A DNA stretch of 64,000 nucleotides from Streptomyces niveus (lineage in GTDB: Bacteria; Actinomycetota; Actinomycetes; Streptomycetales; Streptomycetaceae), in contig NZ_CP018047.1 in the NCBI RefSeq assembly GCF_002009175.1, positions 7,741,001 through 7,805,000 on the forward strand, read 5' to 3'. A program made the translations under genes and the position numbers. Below the pieces are notes generated by a model that had not been told where the DNA came from, did not search any database, and was given only the letters and a program-made list of their open reading frames with translations. Each line of letters begins with the position of its first letter. Position 1 is the stretch's first letter. Shown piece by piece: positions 31,736 through 41,853 of this stretch.

Positions 31736-32830
31736 ATGCGAGATGACAGGAGTACGGGGCGAGTCACCCTCGCTCAGGTGGCTTCCCAGGCGGGCGTTTC
31801 CCTCTCGACAGTTTCGAAGGTGCTCAACGGGCGCCCCGATGTCTCCGCCCCGACGCGCGTCAAGGTCGAGGAGCTGCTGGAGGCACACGGCTACCGGCGC
31901 TCCGCGCCGTCCGTCCCCGAGGCGCCGCTCATCGAGATCGTCTTCCACGAACTCGACAGCGCCTGGTCGATGGAGCTGATCCGGGGCATGCAGAACGTCG
32001 CCAAGACCGCCGGTGTGAGCGTCGTGCTCACCGAGACCGGCACCCGGCACTCACCGGGAGCCGAGTGGGTGGAAGGGGTCCTGCGCCGCCGCCCGCTCGG
32101 CGTGGTGCTGGTCTTCTCCACCCTCCCCGACGAGCTCAAACAGAAGCTCTGGTCACGGGCCATCCCGTTCGTGATCATCGACCCGGCCGGCGACCCGGAA
32201 CCCGACGTACCCTCCGTCGGATCGGCCAACTGGGCCGGCGGACTGGCCGCCACCCGCCATCTGCTCGACCTCGGCCACCGCGCCATCGCGGTCGTCACCG
32301 GCCCCGAGGACATGCTCTGCTCCCTGGCGCGTCTCGACGGATTCCGCTCGGCCATGGCGATGGCCGGTGCGCAGGTCGATCCGCGCCTGGTGAGATTCGG
32401 CGACTTCCATGTCCAGGCCGGCTACGACCACGCGATGGAGCTGCTCCGGCTCCCCGAGCGGCCGACCGCGATCTTCGCCGGGAGCGACCTCCAGGCGCTC
32501 GGCGTCCTGGAGGCCGCGCGGGTGCTGGGAGTCCAGGTACCGGAAGACCTCTCCGTGGTCGGGTACGACGACATCCCGCTCGCCCAGTGGTCCAGCCCCG
32601 CGCTGACCACCGTCCACCAGCCGCTGGTGGAGATGGCCGAGGAGGCCGCCCGGATGCTGCTGCGACTGCGGCGCGGGCACCAGGGCGGCGGCCCCCGGAC
32701 GGACCGGTCCGACGCAGGTCCCGACACCCGCCCGGAGACCCGGCCAGACCAGGCCGACACCCGGATCGAGTTCGGCACCCGGCTGGTCGTCAGGAACAGC
32801 ACCGCGGTGGTGAAGTCCGAAGCGGAGTGA
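31736..32830 (+). CDS. bxlR: BxlR-like LacI-family repressor
   Basis: This 364-residue LacI/GalR protein has its helix-turn-helix at about residues 9-36 (VTLAQVASQAGVSLSTVSKVLNG). A sugar-sensing domain follows (FSTLPDELKQ, IDPAGDPEPDVPSV, VVGYDDIPLAQWSSPALTTV). The C-terminus carries an unusual Asp/Arg/Pro-rich insertion of about 25 residues before FGTRLVVRNST. It is divergent from the sugar-binding lipoprotein gene with 141 bp between, containing the promoter and half-sites. It most likely represses the divergent operon in the absence of xylo-oligosaccharide. Confidence 0.75.
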   Translation: MRDDRSTGRVTLAQVASQAGVSLSTVSKVLNGRPDVSAPTRVKVEELLEAHGYRRSAPSVPEAPLIEIVFHELDSAWSMELIRGMQNVAKTAGVSVVLTETGTRHSPGAEWVEGVLRRRPLGVVLVFSTLPDELKQKLWSRAIPFVIIDPAGDPEPDVPSVGSANWAGGLAATRHLLDLGHRAIAVVTGPEDMLCSLARLDGFRSAMAMAGAQVDPRLVRFGDFHVQAGYDHAMELLRLPERPTAIFAGSDLQALGVLEAARVLGVQVPEDLSVVGYDDIPLAQWSSPALTTVHQPLVEMAEEAARMLLRLRRGHQGGGPRTDRSDAGPDTRPETRPDQADTRIEFGTRLVVRNSTAVVKSEAE

Positions 32831-32902
32831 ATCCGTCCGTGAGAGACACCGGTCCCGGGGAAGGTGAAGGGCGACCCAGCAGGACCGGAAGGGACGGACA
32901 CC

Positions 32903-34264
32903 GTGGCACGATCGAGGATTCTCGTAGTGGGCGCAGGCTTCGGCGGCGTGGAGTGTGTACAGCGCCTGGAGCGGAAGCTGGGGCCGGAAGAGGCGGAGAT
33001 CTCGCTGGTCACGCCCGTCTCGTACCAGCTCTATCTGCCGTTGCTGCCGCAGGTGGCCGCGGGCGTGCTGACCCCGCAGTCGGTCGCGGTCTCACTGCGC
33101 CGCAGCAGGAGGCACCGCACGCGGATCATCCCCGGCGGGGCCATCGGAGTGGACCCGAAGGCCAAGATCTGTGTCATCCGCAAGATCACCGGCGAGATCA
33201 CCTATCAGCCGTACGACTACATCGTGCTGGCTCCCGGCAGCATCACCCGCACCTTCGACATCCCCGGACTCGTCGACAACGCACGCGGGATGAAGACGCT
33301 CGCCGAGGCCGCCTACGTACGCGACCACGTCATCGCGCAGCTCGACCTCGCGGACGCGAGCACGGACGAGAAGGAGCGCGAGGCGCGCCTGCAGTTCGTG
33401 GTGGTCGGCGGGGGTTACGCGGGCACCGAGACGGCCGCCTGTCTGCAACGCGTCACCAGCCACGCCGTACGGCGCTATCCGCGGCTCGACCCGAAACAGA
33501 TCAAGTGGCACCTCATCGACATCGCCCCCAAGCTCATGCCGGAACTCGGCGACAAGCTCGGGGCCACCGCCCTGGACATCCTCCGCAAGCGCGGAATCGA
33601 GGTCTCGCTAGGAGTGTCGATCGCCAAGGCCGGACCCGACGAGGTGACCTTCACGGACGGCCGGGTGCTGCCCTGCCGCACGCTCATCTGGACGGCGGGC
33701 GTCGTCGCGAGCCCGCTGATCGGCACCCTCGGCGCCGAGACGGTGCGCGGCAGGCTCATGGTCTCGCCCGAGCTGCGGGTGTCCGGGCTCGACGGCGTCT
33801 TCGCCCTCGGCGACGCCGGGGCGGTGCCGGACCTGGCGAAGGGCGGCGACGCGATCTGCCCGCCGACCGCTCAGCACGCCCTGCGCCAGGGCCGTACGGC
33901 GGCCGACAACGTCATCGCGACGGTACGCGACCAGCCGCTGCGGCCGTACGAACACAAGGACTTGGGCCTTGTCGTCGACCTCGGCGGCAGGGACGCGGTC
34001 TCCAAGCCGATGGGTGTCCCACTGCGCGGGCTCCCGGCCCAGGCCGTCGCCCGCGGCTACCACTGGTCGGCGCTGCGGACGAATGTCGCCAAGGCGCGGG
34101 TGCTCACCAACTGGGTGCTCAACGCCGTCGCCGGGGACGATTTCGTACGGACCGGATTCCAGGCGCAGAAGCCGGCGTCGCTGCACGACTTCGAGTACAC
34201 CAACGCCTATCTGACACCGGAACAGGTGCGGGAACACACGGCGTCGCTGACCGTACGCGGCTGA
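32903..34264 (+). CDS. Type II NADH:quinone dehydrogenase (NDH-2-like FAD/NAD(P)-binding oxidoreductase)
   Basis: This is a 453-residue two-dinucleotide-fold flavoprotein. The FAD site is ILVVGAGFGGVE near the N-terminus, the NAD site is FVVVGGGYAGTETAA at about 165-180, and the second FAD segment is LDGVFALGDAGAV. The C-terminal region with LTNWVLNAVAGDDFVRTGF can form the membrane-anchoring helix of NDH-2. It oxidises NADH and passes electrons to menaquinone without pumping protons. A GTG at 32903 with GGAAGGGA upstream was preferred to a GTG 39 bp earlier. It stands alone, 72 bp after the LacI gene. Confidence 0.83.
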   Translation: MARSRILVVGAGFGGVECVQRLERKLGPEEAEISLVTPVSYQLYLPLLPQVAAGVLTPQSVAVSLRRSRRHRTRIIPGGAIGVDPKAKICVIRKITGEITYQPYDYIVLAPGSITRTFDIPGLVDNARGMKTLAEAAYVRDHVIAQLDLADASTDEKEREARLQFVVVGGGYAGTETAACLQRVTSHAVRRYPRLDPKQIKWHLIDIAPKLMPELGDKLGATALDILRKRGIEVSLGVSIAKAGPDEVTFTDGRVLPCRTLIWTAGVVASPLIGTLGAETVRGRLMVSPELRVSGLDGVFALGDAGAVPDLAKGGDAICPPTAQHALRQGRTAADNVIATVRDQPLRPYEHKDLGLVVDLGGRDAVSKPMGVPLRGLPAQAVARGYHWSALRTNVAKARVLTNWVLNAVAGDDFVRTGFQAQKPASLHDFEYTNAYLTPEQVREHTASLTVRG

Positions 34265-34390
34265 GCGAGACGTTCGACCGAGGCGTTCCGGCCTTCGGCG
34301 ATCCGACCAATCCGCACCGCCACCGGCTCCGAACTGATTTCTGTGCGCGTGGATCGACAACGCGCGGACCAGGAGCGGAGACCAGGGGGC

Positions 34391-35110
<720 letters not shown>

Positions 35111-35116
35111 CACACC

Positions 35117-35148
35117 CCACCGGGTACGGGCCGCCCCGTACCCGGTGG
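35117..35148. terminator. Strong bidirectional terminator hairpin
   Basis: A perfect 14-bp stem (35117-35130 with 35135-35148) with a CCGC loop lies between two convergent genes, 6 nt after the membrane protein stop and 30 nt beyond the rhamnosidase stop. Confidence 0.88.
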
Positions 35149-35178
35149 AACACGTCGCGATCAGGTCCGGCCCCGCGA

Positions 35179-38100
35179 TCAGGTCGTGAACCGGTGCTTC
35201 CCCGACCCCACCGCGTACACCGCGCAACCGTCCTCCATCCGCAGGAACCTCGCCCGCGTATGCCTGACATCGCGCTGCCTCGCGGCCGGTACCCACACCT
35301 CGGCCGTGGTGTTGGGCGGCACCGAGCACTCCAGCTCGAAGCCGCCGCGTCCCGTCGTCTCCCAGTGAGTGGTGATCGGCCCGTAGACCGAGGCGTACCG
35401 CCCGCCGGCCCGCTTGACCTCGCCGCCGGGCCGCGGCCGGACGACGATCTCCTTGAACCCGGCCCGGCCGGGCGCGATGCCGGAGATGTTCGCGTACATC
35501 CACTCGCCGACCGACCCGTAGGCGTAGTGGTTGAAGGAGTTCATCCCGGCGTCCTGGAAACTCCCGTCCGGCCTGATCGAGTCCCAGCGCTCCCACATCG
35601 TGGTCGCGCCGTTCTCGATCTGGTAGCCCCAGCCGGGGAACGTGCGCCGGTGCAGCAGCCGGTAGGCGACATCGTTGTGGCCGGTGGCGGTGAGCACCGG
35701 CAGCAGCCGGGGAGTGCCGAGGAAGCCGGTCGACAGATGCCAGTCCTTCGCCTCGATCAGCGCCACCAGCCGGTCGGCGGCGGGCTTCCGGGCCGCCTCC
35801 GGCAGCAGATCCATGGACAGGGCGAGCACGTACGCCGTCTGCGTGTCGCCCTTCACCCGGCCGTCGGCGCTCACGTACGCCGCCCGGAAGGCGTCGCGGA
35901 CCTGGCCGAACAGCGTGTCGTACGGGGCGGGGTCCTTGCCGAGCACCCGCGCCGTCCGCGCGGTGAGATCGGCGCTGTGCGCGAAGTAGGCGGTCGCGAT
36001 GACGTCCTTCGGCGTCTCGTCCTCGATGTTGAGCCAGTCACCGAAACCGTCCGCCGGGCGCAGCAGTTCGTCGCTGTGCGCGCGCAGGTAGTCCAGCCAC
36101 TTGACCATCGAGTCCCACGACGTGTCGAGTATCCGCTCGTCGCCGTACGCCTGGTACAGCGCCCAGGGCACGGTGACCCCGGCGTCGCCCCAGCCGGCCG
36201 AGCCGTCCCCGACATTGGCGATGTCGGGGGCGACGTGGGTGAACGAGCCGCCGCCGGTCTGCGCGTCCCGCAGGTCCTGGAGCCACTTGGTGAGGAAGCG
36301 CGCCGACTCCATGACATACGCGGCGGTGGGCGCGAAGACGTTGATGTCACCGGTCCAGCCGAGCCGTTCGTCGCGGGCGGGCGTATCGGTCGGGATGGAC
36401 AGGAAGTTGCCGCGCTGGCCCCAACTGATGTTGCTGTGCAGCTGGTTGAGCATGGGGACGTCGGACTCGAACTCGAAGGTGAAGGGCGCCGACGTGTGCA
36501 TCACCCGACCGGTGACCGCGCTCGCGCGCGGCGTCCCCGGGAAGCCGGTCACCTCGACGTAGCGGAAGCCGTGGAAGGTGAAGCGCGGCTCGAAGATCTC
36601 CTCGCCGCCGCCCTTGAGCGTGTAGGTGTCGGTGGCCCGCGCCGAACGGAGATTGGTGGTGTAGATCGAACCGTCCGGGTTCAGCACCTCGGCGTGCCGG
36701 AGCCGTACGGTGGTGCCCGCCTCGCCCGACACACGCAGCCGTACCGAACCGACCATGTTCTGGCCGAGGTCGAAGACGAAGACGCCCGGAGCCACCCGCG
36801 TGACCTTCTTCGCGGGCAGCTCCTTCGCCACCCGCACCGCGCCGTCCACTTCCGCGACGATCTCCGTGTCCACGCCCTCGACCGGCTCGGCCGCGAGCCA
36901 GTCCCCGTCGTCGAACCCCGGTGACGTCCAGCCCTTCGTCTCCAGCCGGGCGTCGTACTCCTCGCCCGCCTGCATGTCGGTCGACACGATCGGACCGGCG
37001 GCGGCCCGCCAGCCGTCCCCCGACACGACCCGCTCGCTCGTCCCGTCCTTGTACGTGACCTCCAACTGGGCCAGCAGCGCGGGCCGGTCACCGTAGTGGT
37101 GCGGTCCGAACATGCCGAGGTTGCCGCCGTACCAGCCGAGCGCGAGATGAGCCCCGAGCGCGTTGGCGCCGCGCCGTACCAGCCCGGTGACGTCGTACGT
37201 CTGGTACTGCACCCGCTTGCGGTAGTCGGTCCAGCCGGGCGCGAAGTGGTCCTTGCCGACCCGCTTTCCGTTGATGTGCGCCTCGTAGTGGCCGAGCGCC
37301 GTCGTGTACAGCCTGGCGCGCGCGACGGGCTTGTCGGCCAGACGGAAGCCGTGCCGCAACTGGGTGGCGGGGAAGAACGCGGGCGCCACCGCGCCCCACG
37401 GCCCCGACCCCCACGCCGGGCCCTTCTTCGCGGCGGGCCAGGCGCTGTCGTCGTAACCGGCCTGCCGCCACGCGCCGTCGGCGCCGGACGGCTCCGCGTT
37501 CGTCGTCCGCCAGACGTCGTCGGTGGGGACGGTGGTGGTGCCGCCGTCCGCCGAGGTCAGTTCCAGTACGGCGATGAGACCGGCCGGGCTCGCGGTGGCG
37601 TTGACGGCGGACGCCGCCAGGACACCGGCGCCCGCGCGGAGTTGGGCCGTGACATCCACGACGGCCGGACGGCGCCAGTTCTCGGCGGGCCCGTCGGGCT
37701 CGGTGCGCGCGACCTCGGTGCCGTTCACATACACGGTGTACGCGTCGTCGGCGCTGATGACGAGCCGGGCGCCGGTGACTCCGGCCGGGACGTCGACGGC
37801 GCGGCGGAACCAACGCGTGCCGGCGGGCAGGTTGCTGGTGGGATCCCCTTCGGGGAACCAGATCCAGGACGCGCCCCGCAGGCTCGGGGCGCCGCTCAGT
37901 GCCGCCGGCGCCGCGATCCACTTGGCGGACCAGGCCGCCGTGCTCATCAGCCCCGTCTCCCACGAGGCGCTCTCGCTCCAGCCGGAGACCTCACCGGCGG
38001 CGTTCCAGACGCGGACCGACCAGTGGTAGCGCGTCAGAGGCTTGAGCGCGGGTCCCGCGTACGGCACGAGCACCGACCGGTCCGACACGACCTTCCCGCT

Positions 38101-38415
38101 GTCCCACACGTCGGGCTCGGCCAGCTTGCCGGGATCGGAGGCGACCCGGATCTGGTACGCGCTCTGCGTCTGGTCCGGTGTGTCGGACAGCAGGGGCCAG
38201 CTCAGCCGGGGCTTCGCGGTGTCGAGGCCGAGTGGATCGCGTACGTACTCGACGGTGGGCGAGCTGACACGGAGCGCGCCGGCCCGGCCCGGGCCGGCGG
38301 CGGCGCCGGCCGAGGTCTGTTCGGCGGCCTGCGCCGACGGCGCGTTGGCCGTCGCGAGGGTGGTGCCCAGTGCGGCTGCGGTGGTGGTGGTGAGCATGCG
38401 GCGTCTACTGATCAC
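35179..38415 (-). CDS. Secreted GH78 alpha-L-rhamnosidase
   Basis: This 1078-residue exported enzyme starts MISRRRMLTTTTAAALG, a Tat-type signal ending near AQAAEQ. The mature part shows the GH78 arrangement: an N-terminal fibronectin-like domain (PRLSWPLLSDTPDQTQSAYQ), beta-sandwich carbohydrate-binding domains (RWFRRAVDVPAG; YVNGTEVARTE), then the (alpha/alpha)6 catalytic domain. The catalytic domain carries DTPARDERLGWTGDINVFAP with the acidic cluster expected to hold the general acid, and later GWGYQIENGATTMWERWDS. It removes terminal rhamnose from plant polysaccharides and flavonoid glycosides. It has its own promoter and an 18-bp operator, with no LacI gene adjacent. Family call is strong. 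Confidence 0.9.
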   Translation of the reverse strand: MISRRRMLTTTTAAALGTTLATANAPSAQAAEQTSAGAAAGPGRAGALRVSSPTVEYVRDPLGLDTAKPRLSWPLLSDTPDQTQSAYQIRVASDPGKLAEPDVWDSGKVVSDRSVLVPYAGPALKPLTRYHWSVRVWNAAGEVSGWSESASWETGLMSTAAWSAKWIAAPAALSGAPSLRGASWIWFPEGDPTSNLPAGTRWFRRAVDVPAGVTGARLVISADDAYTVYVNGTEVARTEPDGPAENWRRPAVVDVTAQLRAGAGVLAASAVNATASPAGLIAVLELTSADGGTTTVPTDDVWRTTNAEPSGADGAWRQAGYDDSAWPAAKKGPAWGSGPWGAVAPAFFPATQLRHGFRLADKPVARARLYTTALGHYEAHINGKRVGKDHFAPGWTDYRKRVQYQTYDVTGLVRRGANALGAHLALGWYGGNLGMFGPHHYGDRPALLAQLEVTYKDGTSERVVSGDGWRAAAGPIVSTDMQAGEEYDARLETKGWTSPGFDDGDWLAAEPVEGVDTEIVAEVDGAVRVAKELPAKKVTRVAPGVFVFDLGQNMVGSVRLRVSGEAGTTVRLRHAEVLNPDGSIYTTNLRSARATDTYTLKGGGEEIFEPRFTFHGFRYVEVTGFPGTPRASAVTGRVMHTSAPFTFEFESDVPMLNQLHSNISWGQRGNFLSIPTDTPARDERLGWTGDINVFAPTAAYVMESARFLTKWLQDLRDAQTGGGSFTHVAPDIANVGDGSAGWGDAGVTVPWALYQAYGDERILDTSWDSMVKWLDYLRAHSDELLRPADGFGDWLNIEDETPKDVIATAYFAHSADLTARTARVLGKDPAPYDTLFGQVRDAFRAAYVSADGRVKGDTQTAYVLALSMDLLPEAARKPAADRLVALIEAKDWHLSTGFLGTPRLLPVLTATGHNDVAYRLLHRRTFPGWGYQIENGATTMWERWDSIRPDGSFQDAGMNSFNHYAYGSVGEWMYANISGIAPGRAGFKEIVVRPRPGGEVKRAGGRYASVYGPITTHWETTGRGGFELECSVPPNTTAEVWVPAARQRDVRHTRARFLRMEDGCAVYAVGSGKHRFTT

Positions 38416-38436
38416 GTCAACCCCAGAACAATTCGA

Positions 38437-38454
38437 CAGTGAATCGATTCACTG
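38437..38454. promoter_or_regulatory. 18-bp perfect palindrome, candidate operator of the rhamnosidase gene
   Basis: CAGTGAATCGATTCACTG is a perfect palindrome with the central CG typical of LacI-family sites. It lies 22 bp upstream of the rhamnosidase start codon and overlaps the predicted transcription start. Confidence 0.8.
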
Positions 38455-38458
38455 CGTG

Positions 38459-38487
38459 AAAGTAGGGGCGCCACCTTGGCCCGTCAA
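38459..38487 (-). promoter_or_regulatory. Promoter of the rhamnosidase gene
   Basis: On the minus strand a -35 TTGACG (38482-38487) and -10 TACTTT (38459-38464) are spaced by 17 bp, placing the start at about 38452, within the palindrome. A second inverted repeat (CACCTTG-N6-CAAGGTG, 38472-38491) overlaps the -35 region. The rest of the 376-base gap up to 38791 holds no gene. Confidence 0.65.
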
Positions 38488-38791
38488 GGTGTCGCGCTCA
38501 CATTGCTGCGCCGGGCAGGCGATTTGGGCAGCTTCGCTGAACCCTTTCAGTCAGAGCGGTCCGGGCGAGTTTGTGACCGATACGCATAAGTGGTCCCCGT
38601 CTCTGCCAGGATCTCCTCGGGTCACCGGAACGACGACGGCGTCGGCCGGTACGCCCGCCCGACCGGCCGGGACCGGCCGAGGGTGATCCCGGAAAATGTT
38701 GTCATGGGGTAACTGATCGCTTTAGTCTCGACGCGGACGCACCCGGAGGTCCCACGGGCGCGGCGCCTGTGGCGAGAGGAGAACAACTGCC

Positions 38792-40093
38792 ATGGGCACC
38801 GGCCCGAACACAGCGGTCAGATCCACCTCAGGTAGACCCGGCACCTCCTCGTCGTCCGGCACCCGGGGGCATGTCCCGGCGAGCCGGGACACGACGCGGG
38901 GGGACGACGCGGCGCAGGCCCTCTGGAGCGGCCGCACGCCCACGGTGCTGCTGATCGAGGACGACCCGGGCGACGCGCTCCTCGTCGAGGAACTCGTGGC
39001 CGACAGCGAGGTCCCGCTGCGGCTGAGTCTCGCCAGGACGCTCGCGGAGGCGGTCACCGCGCTGGAGGCGGAGGTGCCCCAGTGCATCCTGCTCGACCTC
39101 CATCTGCCGGACGCCCAGGGTCTGGAGGCCCTGGAGCGGGTTCTCGTCCACTCCGGCGGTTCGGCCGTGGTCGTGCTGACCGGGCTCGCCGAGGAGCAGG
39201 CCGGTCTCGCGGCCGTCGCCGCCGGGGCCCAGGACTATCTGATCAAGGGCCGGGTGGAGCCCGACCTGTTCGTCCGCGCGATCCGTTACGCGATGCAGCG
39301 CAAGCACGCCGAGCAGGCGGCGTCCGCGCTCCAGACGAGCCGTCTGCGCGCCGAGGAGAACGCCCGCCTGGAGCGCGGTCTGCTGCCCACCCCGCTGCTG
39401 CTCGACTCGACGGTCGCCATATGCGCCCGCTACCAGCCCGGCCGCTCCCAGGCCCTGCTCGGCGGCGACTTCTACGATGTCGTCCAGACGCCCGACGGCA
39501 TGACCCACGCGGTCGTGGGTGACGTGTCCGGCCACGGGCCCGACGAGGCGGCGCTGGGGGTGTGTCTGCGCGTGGCGTGGCGTTCCTTCGTCCTGGCGGG
39601 CGCCCGGGGCCAGCAACTGCTCGCCCTGCTGGAACAGATACTGGTGGCGGAGCGGTCCGGCCCGGAGATCTTCGCGACCCTCACCTGTCTGACCCGGTCG
39701 CCGGACGAGGATCACATGAACCTTCAGCGCGCCGGCCACCCCGGAGTGCTGATCCGCTCGCCCGAGACCGGTGTGAGTCTGGAGGAGGTGCCGGGCGGTC
39801 CCGTGCTCGGGCTGCTGCCCGGCCGGGCGTCCTGGCCGGTGACCGCCGTCCCCGTCCACCGGCAGGGCGCGGTGATGATGTTCACCGACGGGCTCATCGA
39901 GGGCCGGATCGGAACCGGTCACGAACGCCTCGGCGAGCACGGACTGCTGGAACTCGCCCGGCGCCACGCACACGAGCCGGCCGACGCGTTCGTCGACACG
40001 CTGATCCACTCCGCGCAGACCCTCGCGGCGAGCGGCGGCGGCCTGGCCGACGACGTGGCCGTGCTTCACCTCGAATGGAACGGTGCCACCTGA
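38792..40093 (+). CDS. Response regulator fused to a SpoIIE/RsbU-type PP2C phosphatase
   Basis: This 433-residue protein has a low-complexity Ser/Gly/Arg N-terminus and a receiver domain (about 50-170, acidic pair EDD, phospho-acceptor D102 in CILLDLHLPD, Lys in YLIKGR). A coiled linker rich in Glu/Ala leads to a PP2C phosphatase with all metal-binding motifs: GGDFYDV, GDVSGHGPDEA, MFTDGLIEGR and ADDVAVL. It should dephosphorylate an anti-sigma antagonist when its receiver is phosphorylated. It overlaps the next gene, a CHASE3 histidine kinase, by one base, and that kinase overlaps a second response regulator; the three form one signalling operon. Confidence 0.9.
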   Translation: MGTGPNTAVRSTSGRPGTSSSSGTRGHVPASRDTTRGDDAAQALWSGRTPTVLLIEDDPGDALLVEELVADSEVPLRLSLARTLAEAVTALEAEVPQCILLDLHLPDAQGLEALERVLVHSGGSAVVVLTGLAEEQAGLAAVAAGAQDYLIKGRVEPDLFVRAIRYAMQRKHAEQAASALQTSRLRAEENARLERGLLPTPLLLDSTVAICARYQPGRSQALLGGDFYDVVQTPDGMTHAVVGDVSGHGPDEAALGVCLRVAWRSFVLAGARGQQLLALLEQILVAERSGPEIFATLTCLTRSPDEDHMNLQRAGHPGVLIRSPETGVSLEEVPGGPVLGLLPGRASWPVTAVPVHRQGAVMMFTDGLIEGRIGTGHERLGEHGLLELARRHAHEPADAFVDTLIHSAQTLAASGGGLADDVAVLHLEWNGAT

Positions 40094-41853
40094 TGTCCCA
40101 GTCCACGCGGCTTCCCGCCGCGACGCCGCCACCCGCCGAGGAGGGAGCGCCGCCCCCCGGCGACGTGGCACCGCCGTCCCCGCCGCCCTCGTCCGCGACC
40201 CCGCCGCCACCGTTCGGCCACCGCGTCCGGATACTCCGGCGGCTGACCGTCCAGGGCTGGTTCCTGCTGGCCGTCGCCGCACTCTGCGTCATGACGCTGG
40301 TCGCCGGGGGAGTGGCCGCGGCCATGCTCGCGCGCACCACCGACACGGGGGACCATCTGATCGACGAGGTCTCCCCGGCCCGTACCCAGGCGTTCCGGCT
40401 CCAGGCCGCCCTTCTCGACCAGGAGACGGGCGTCCGCGGCTATCTCCTCACGAAGGACGAGGACGTGCTGGAGCCGTACCGGCGCGGCATGGCCGACGAG
40501 GCCGTGGCGCGCGAACGCCTCCGCGAGCTGGTCGACGGGCTCGACCGGCCGGTCGCCGACCTCCGGGCGATCGACCGGGCCGCACGTGAGTGGCGTGCCG
40601 ACTTCGCCGACCCGGCGCTCGCCGGGGAGGACATCGCGGGGGGCGGTGACGAGGTCGCCTCGGTGACCGGGGCGAAGCTGGCGTTCGACCGGGTCCGCGC
40701 GGCGCTCGACGCCCAGCAGGCGCATCTCGGGGACGAACAGCGCAAGGCGCGGGCCGCGTTCGCCGATGCCCGCTCCGACCGCGACCGGGCGCTGGTCGCC
40801 GCCCTGGTGGCGTTCCTGCTCACCGGGGTGGCGATCACCGTTCTCGTGCACTTCACCGTCGTACGGCCGCTGGACACCGTGCGCGCCGCCTCCCGGCGCG
40901 TCGCGGGCGGGGACTTCGACCACGCGATCCCCGCGCACGGGCCCGCCGATCTGCGGACCCTCGCGGAGACCGTGGAGGGCATGCGGCTGCGGGTGGTCAG
41001 CGAACTCGCCACCTCCCGGAGCGACCAGGCCGAACTCGCCCGTCAGGCCGCCGAGCTGGACGCCGCGGCGGTGGAACTGCGGCGCTCCAACGCGGAGCTG
41101 GAGCAGTTCGCGTACGTCGCCTCGCACGACCTCCAGGAGCCGCTGCGCAAGGTCGCCTCCTTCTGCCAGCTGCTGGAGAAGCGCTACGGGGACCAGCTCG
41201 ACGACCGCGCCACGCAGTACATCGGCTTCGCCGTGGACGGCGCCAAGCGCATGCAGGTCCTCATCAACGACCTGCTCACCTTCTCCCGCGTCGGCCGGGT
41301 CCAGGACGCGCAGGAGGAGGTCGCCCTCGACGCGGCCCTGGACCGCGCCCTGCGCAATGTCTCGGTGAGCATCGAGGAGACCGGCGCCGTCGTGGAGCGC
41401 CCGGCGGAGCTGCCGGAGGTCATGGGCGATCCGACGCTGCTGACGATGCTCTGGCAGAACCTCCTCGGGAACGCGGTCAAGTTCCGCCACCCCGACCGGG
41501 CCCCGCACATCACGGTCGCCGTCGACCGTGCGGAGGGCGCCGACTCCTGGACGTTCAGCGTCACCGACAACGGCATCGGTATCCCCGAGGAGTTCGCCGA
41601 GAAGGTTTTCATCATCTTCCAGCGACTGCACGCCAGGGACGCGTACGCGGGTACCGGTATCGGTCTGTCACTCTGCAAGAAGGTCGTCGAGCACAGCGGC
41701 GGCCACATCTGGATCGACACGGCCCACACCGGCGGCGCCCGTATCGCCTTCACGCTCCCCGCCCAACAGCCGCCGCCCGCCACCGAGCCGCCCTCGCCGG
41801 CAACCGCCGAGATCACCGCCACCACCGCCACCACCGAAGGAAGCACCGCATGA
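40093..41853 (+). CDS. CHASE3-HAMP sensor histidine kinase
   Basis: This 586-residue membrane kinase has a Pro-rich cytoplasmic N-terminus and a first membrane span (WFLLAVAALCVMTLVAGGVAAAML region, about 55-78). An extracellular CHASE3 domain carries its signature LDQETGVRGYLLT, followed by a second span (LVAALVAFLLTGVAITVLV) and HAMP. The HisKA domain has H345 in ASHDLQEPLRKV, and the ATPase domain has LLGNAVKF, DNGIGIP and GTGIGLSLCKK. The tail is Pro/Thr-rich. The start overlaps the upstream stop (TGATG). The phytochrome-like HisKA and the small response regulator behind it suggest a two-component pair; the signal is unknown. Confidence 0.9.
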   Translation: MSQSTRLPAATPPPAEEGAPPPGDVAPPSPPPSSATPPPPFGHRVRILRRLTVQGWFLLAVAALCVMTLVAGGVAAAMLARTTDTGDHLIDEVSPARTQAFRLQAALLDQETGVRGYLLTKDEDVLEPYRRGMADEAVARERLRELVDGLDRPVADLRAIDRAAREWRADFADPALAGEDIAGGGDEVASVTGAKLAFDRVRAALDAQQAHLGDEQRKARAAFADARSDRDRALVAALVAFLLTGVAITVLVHFTVVRPLDTVRAASRRVAGGDFDHAIPAHGPADLRTLAETVEGMRLRVVSELATSRSDQAELARQAAELDAAAVELRRSNAELEQFAYVASHDLQEPLRKVASFCQLLEKRYGDQLDDRATQYIGFAVDGAKRMQVLINDLLTFSRVGRVQDAQEEVALDAALDRALRNVSVSIEETGAVVERPAELPEVMGDPTLLTMLWQNLLGNAVKFRHPDRAPHITVAVDRAEGADSWTFSVTDNGIGIPEEFAEKVFIIFQRLHARDAYAGTGIGLSLCKKVVEHSGGHIWIDTAHTGGARIAFTLPAQQPPPATEPPSPATAEITATTATTEGSTA

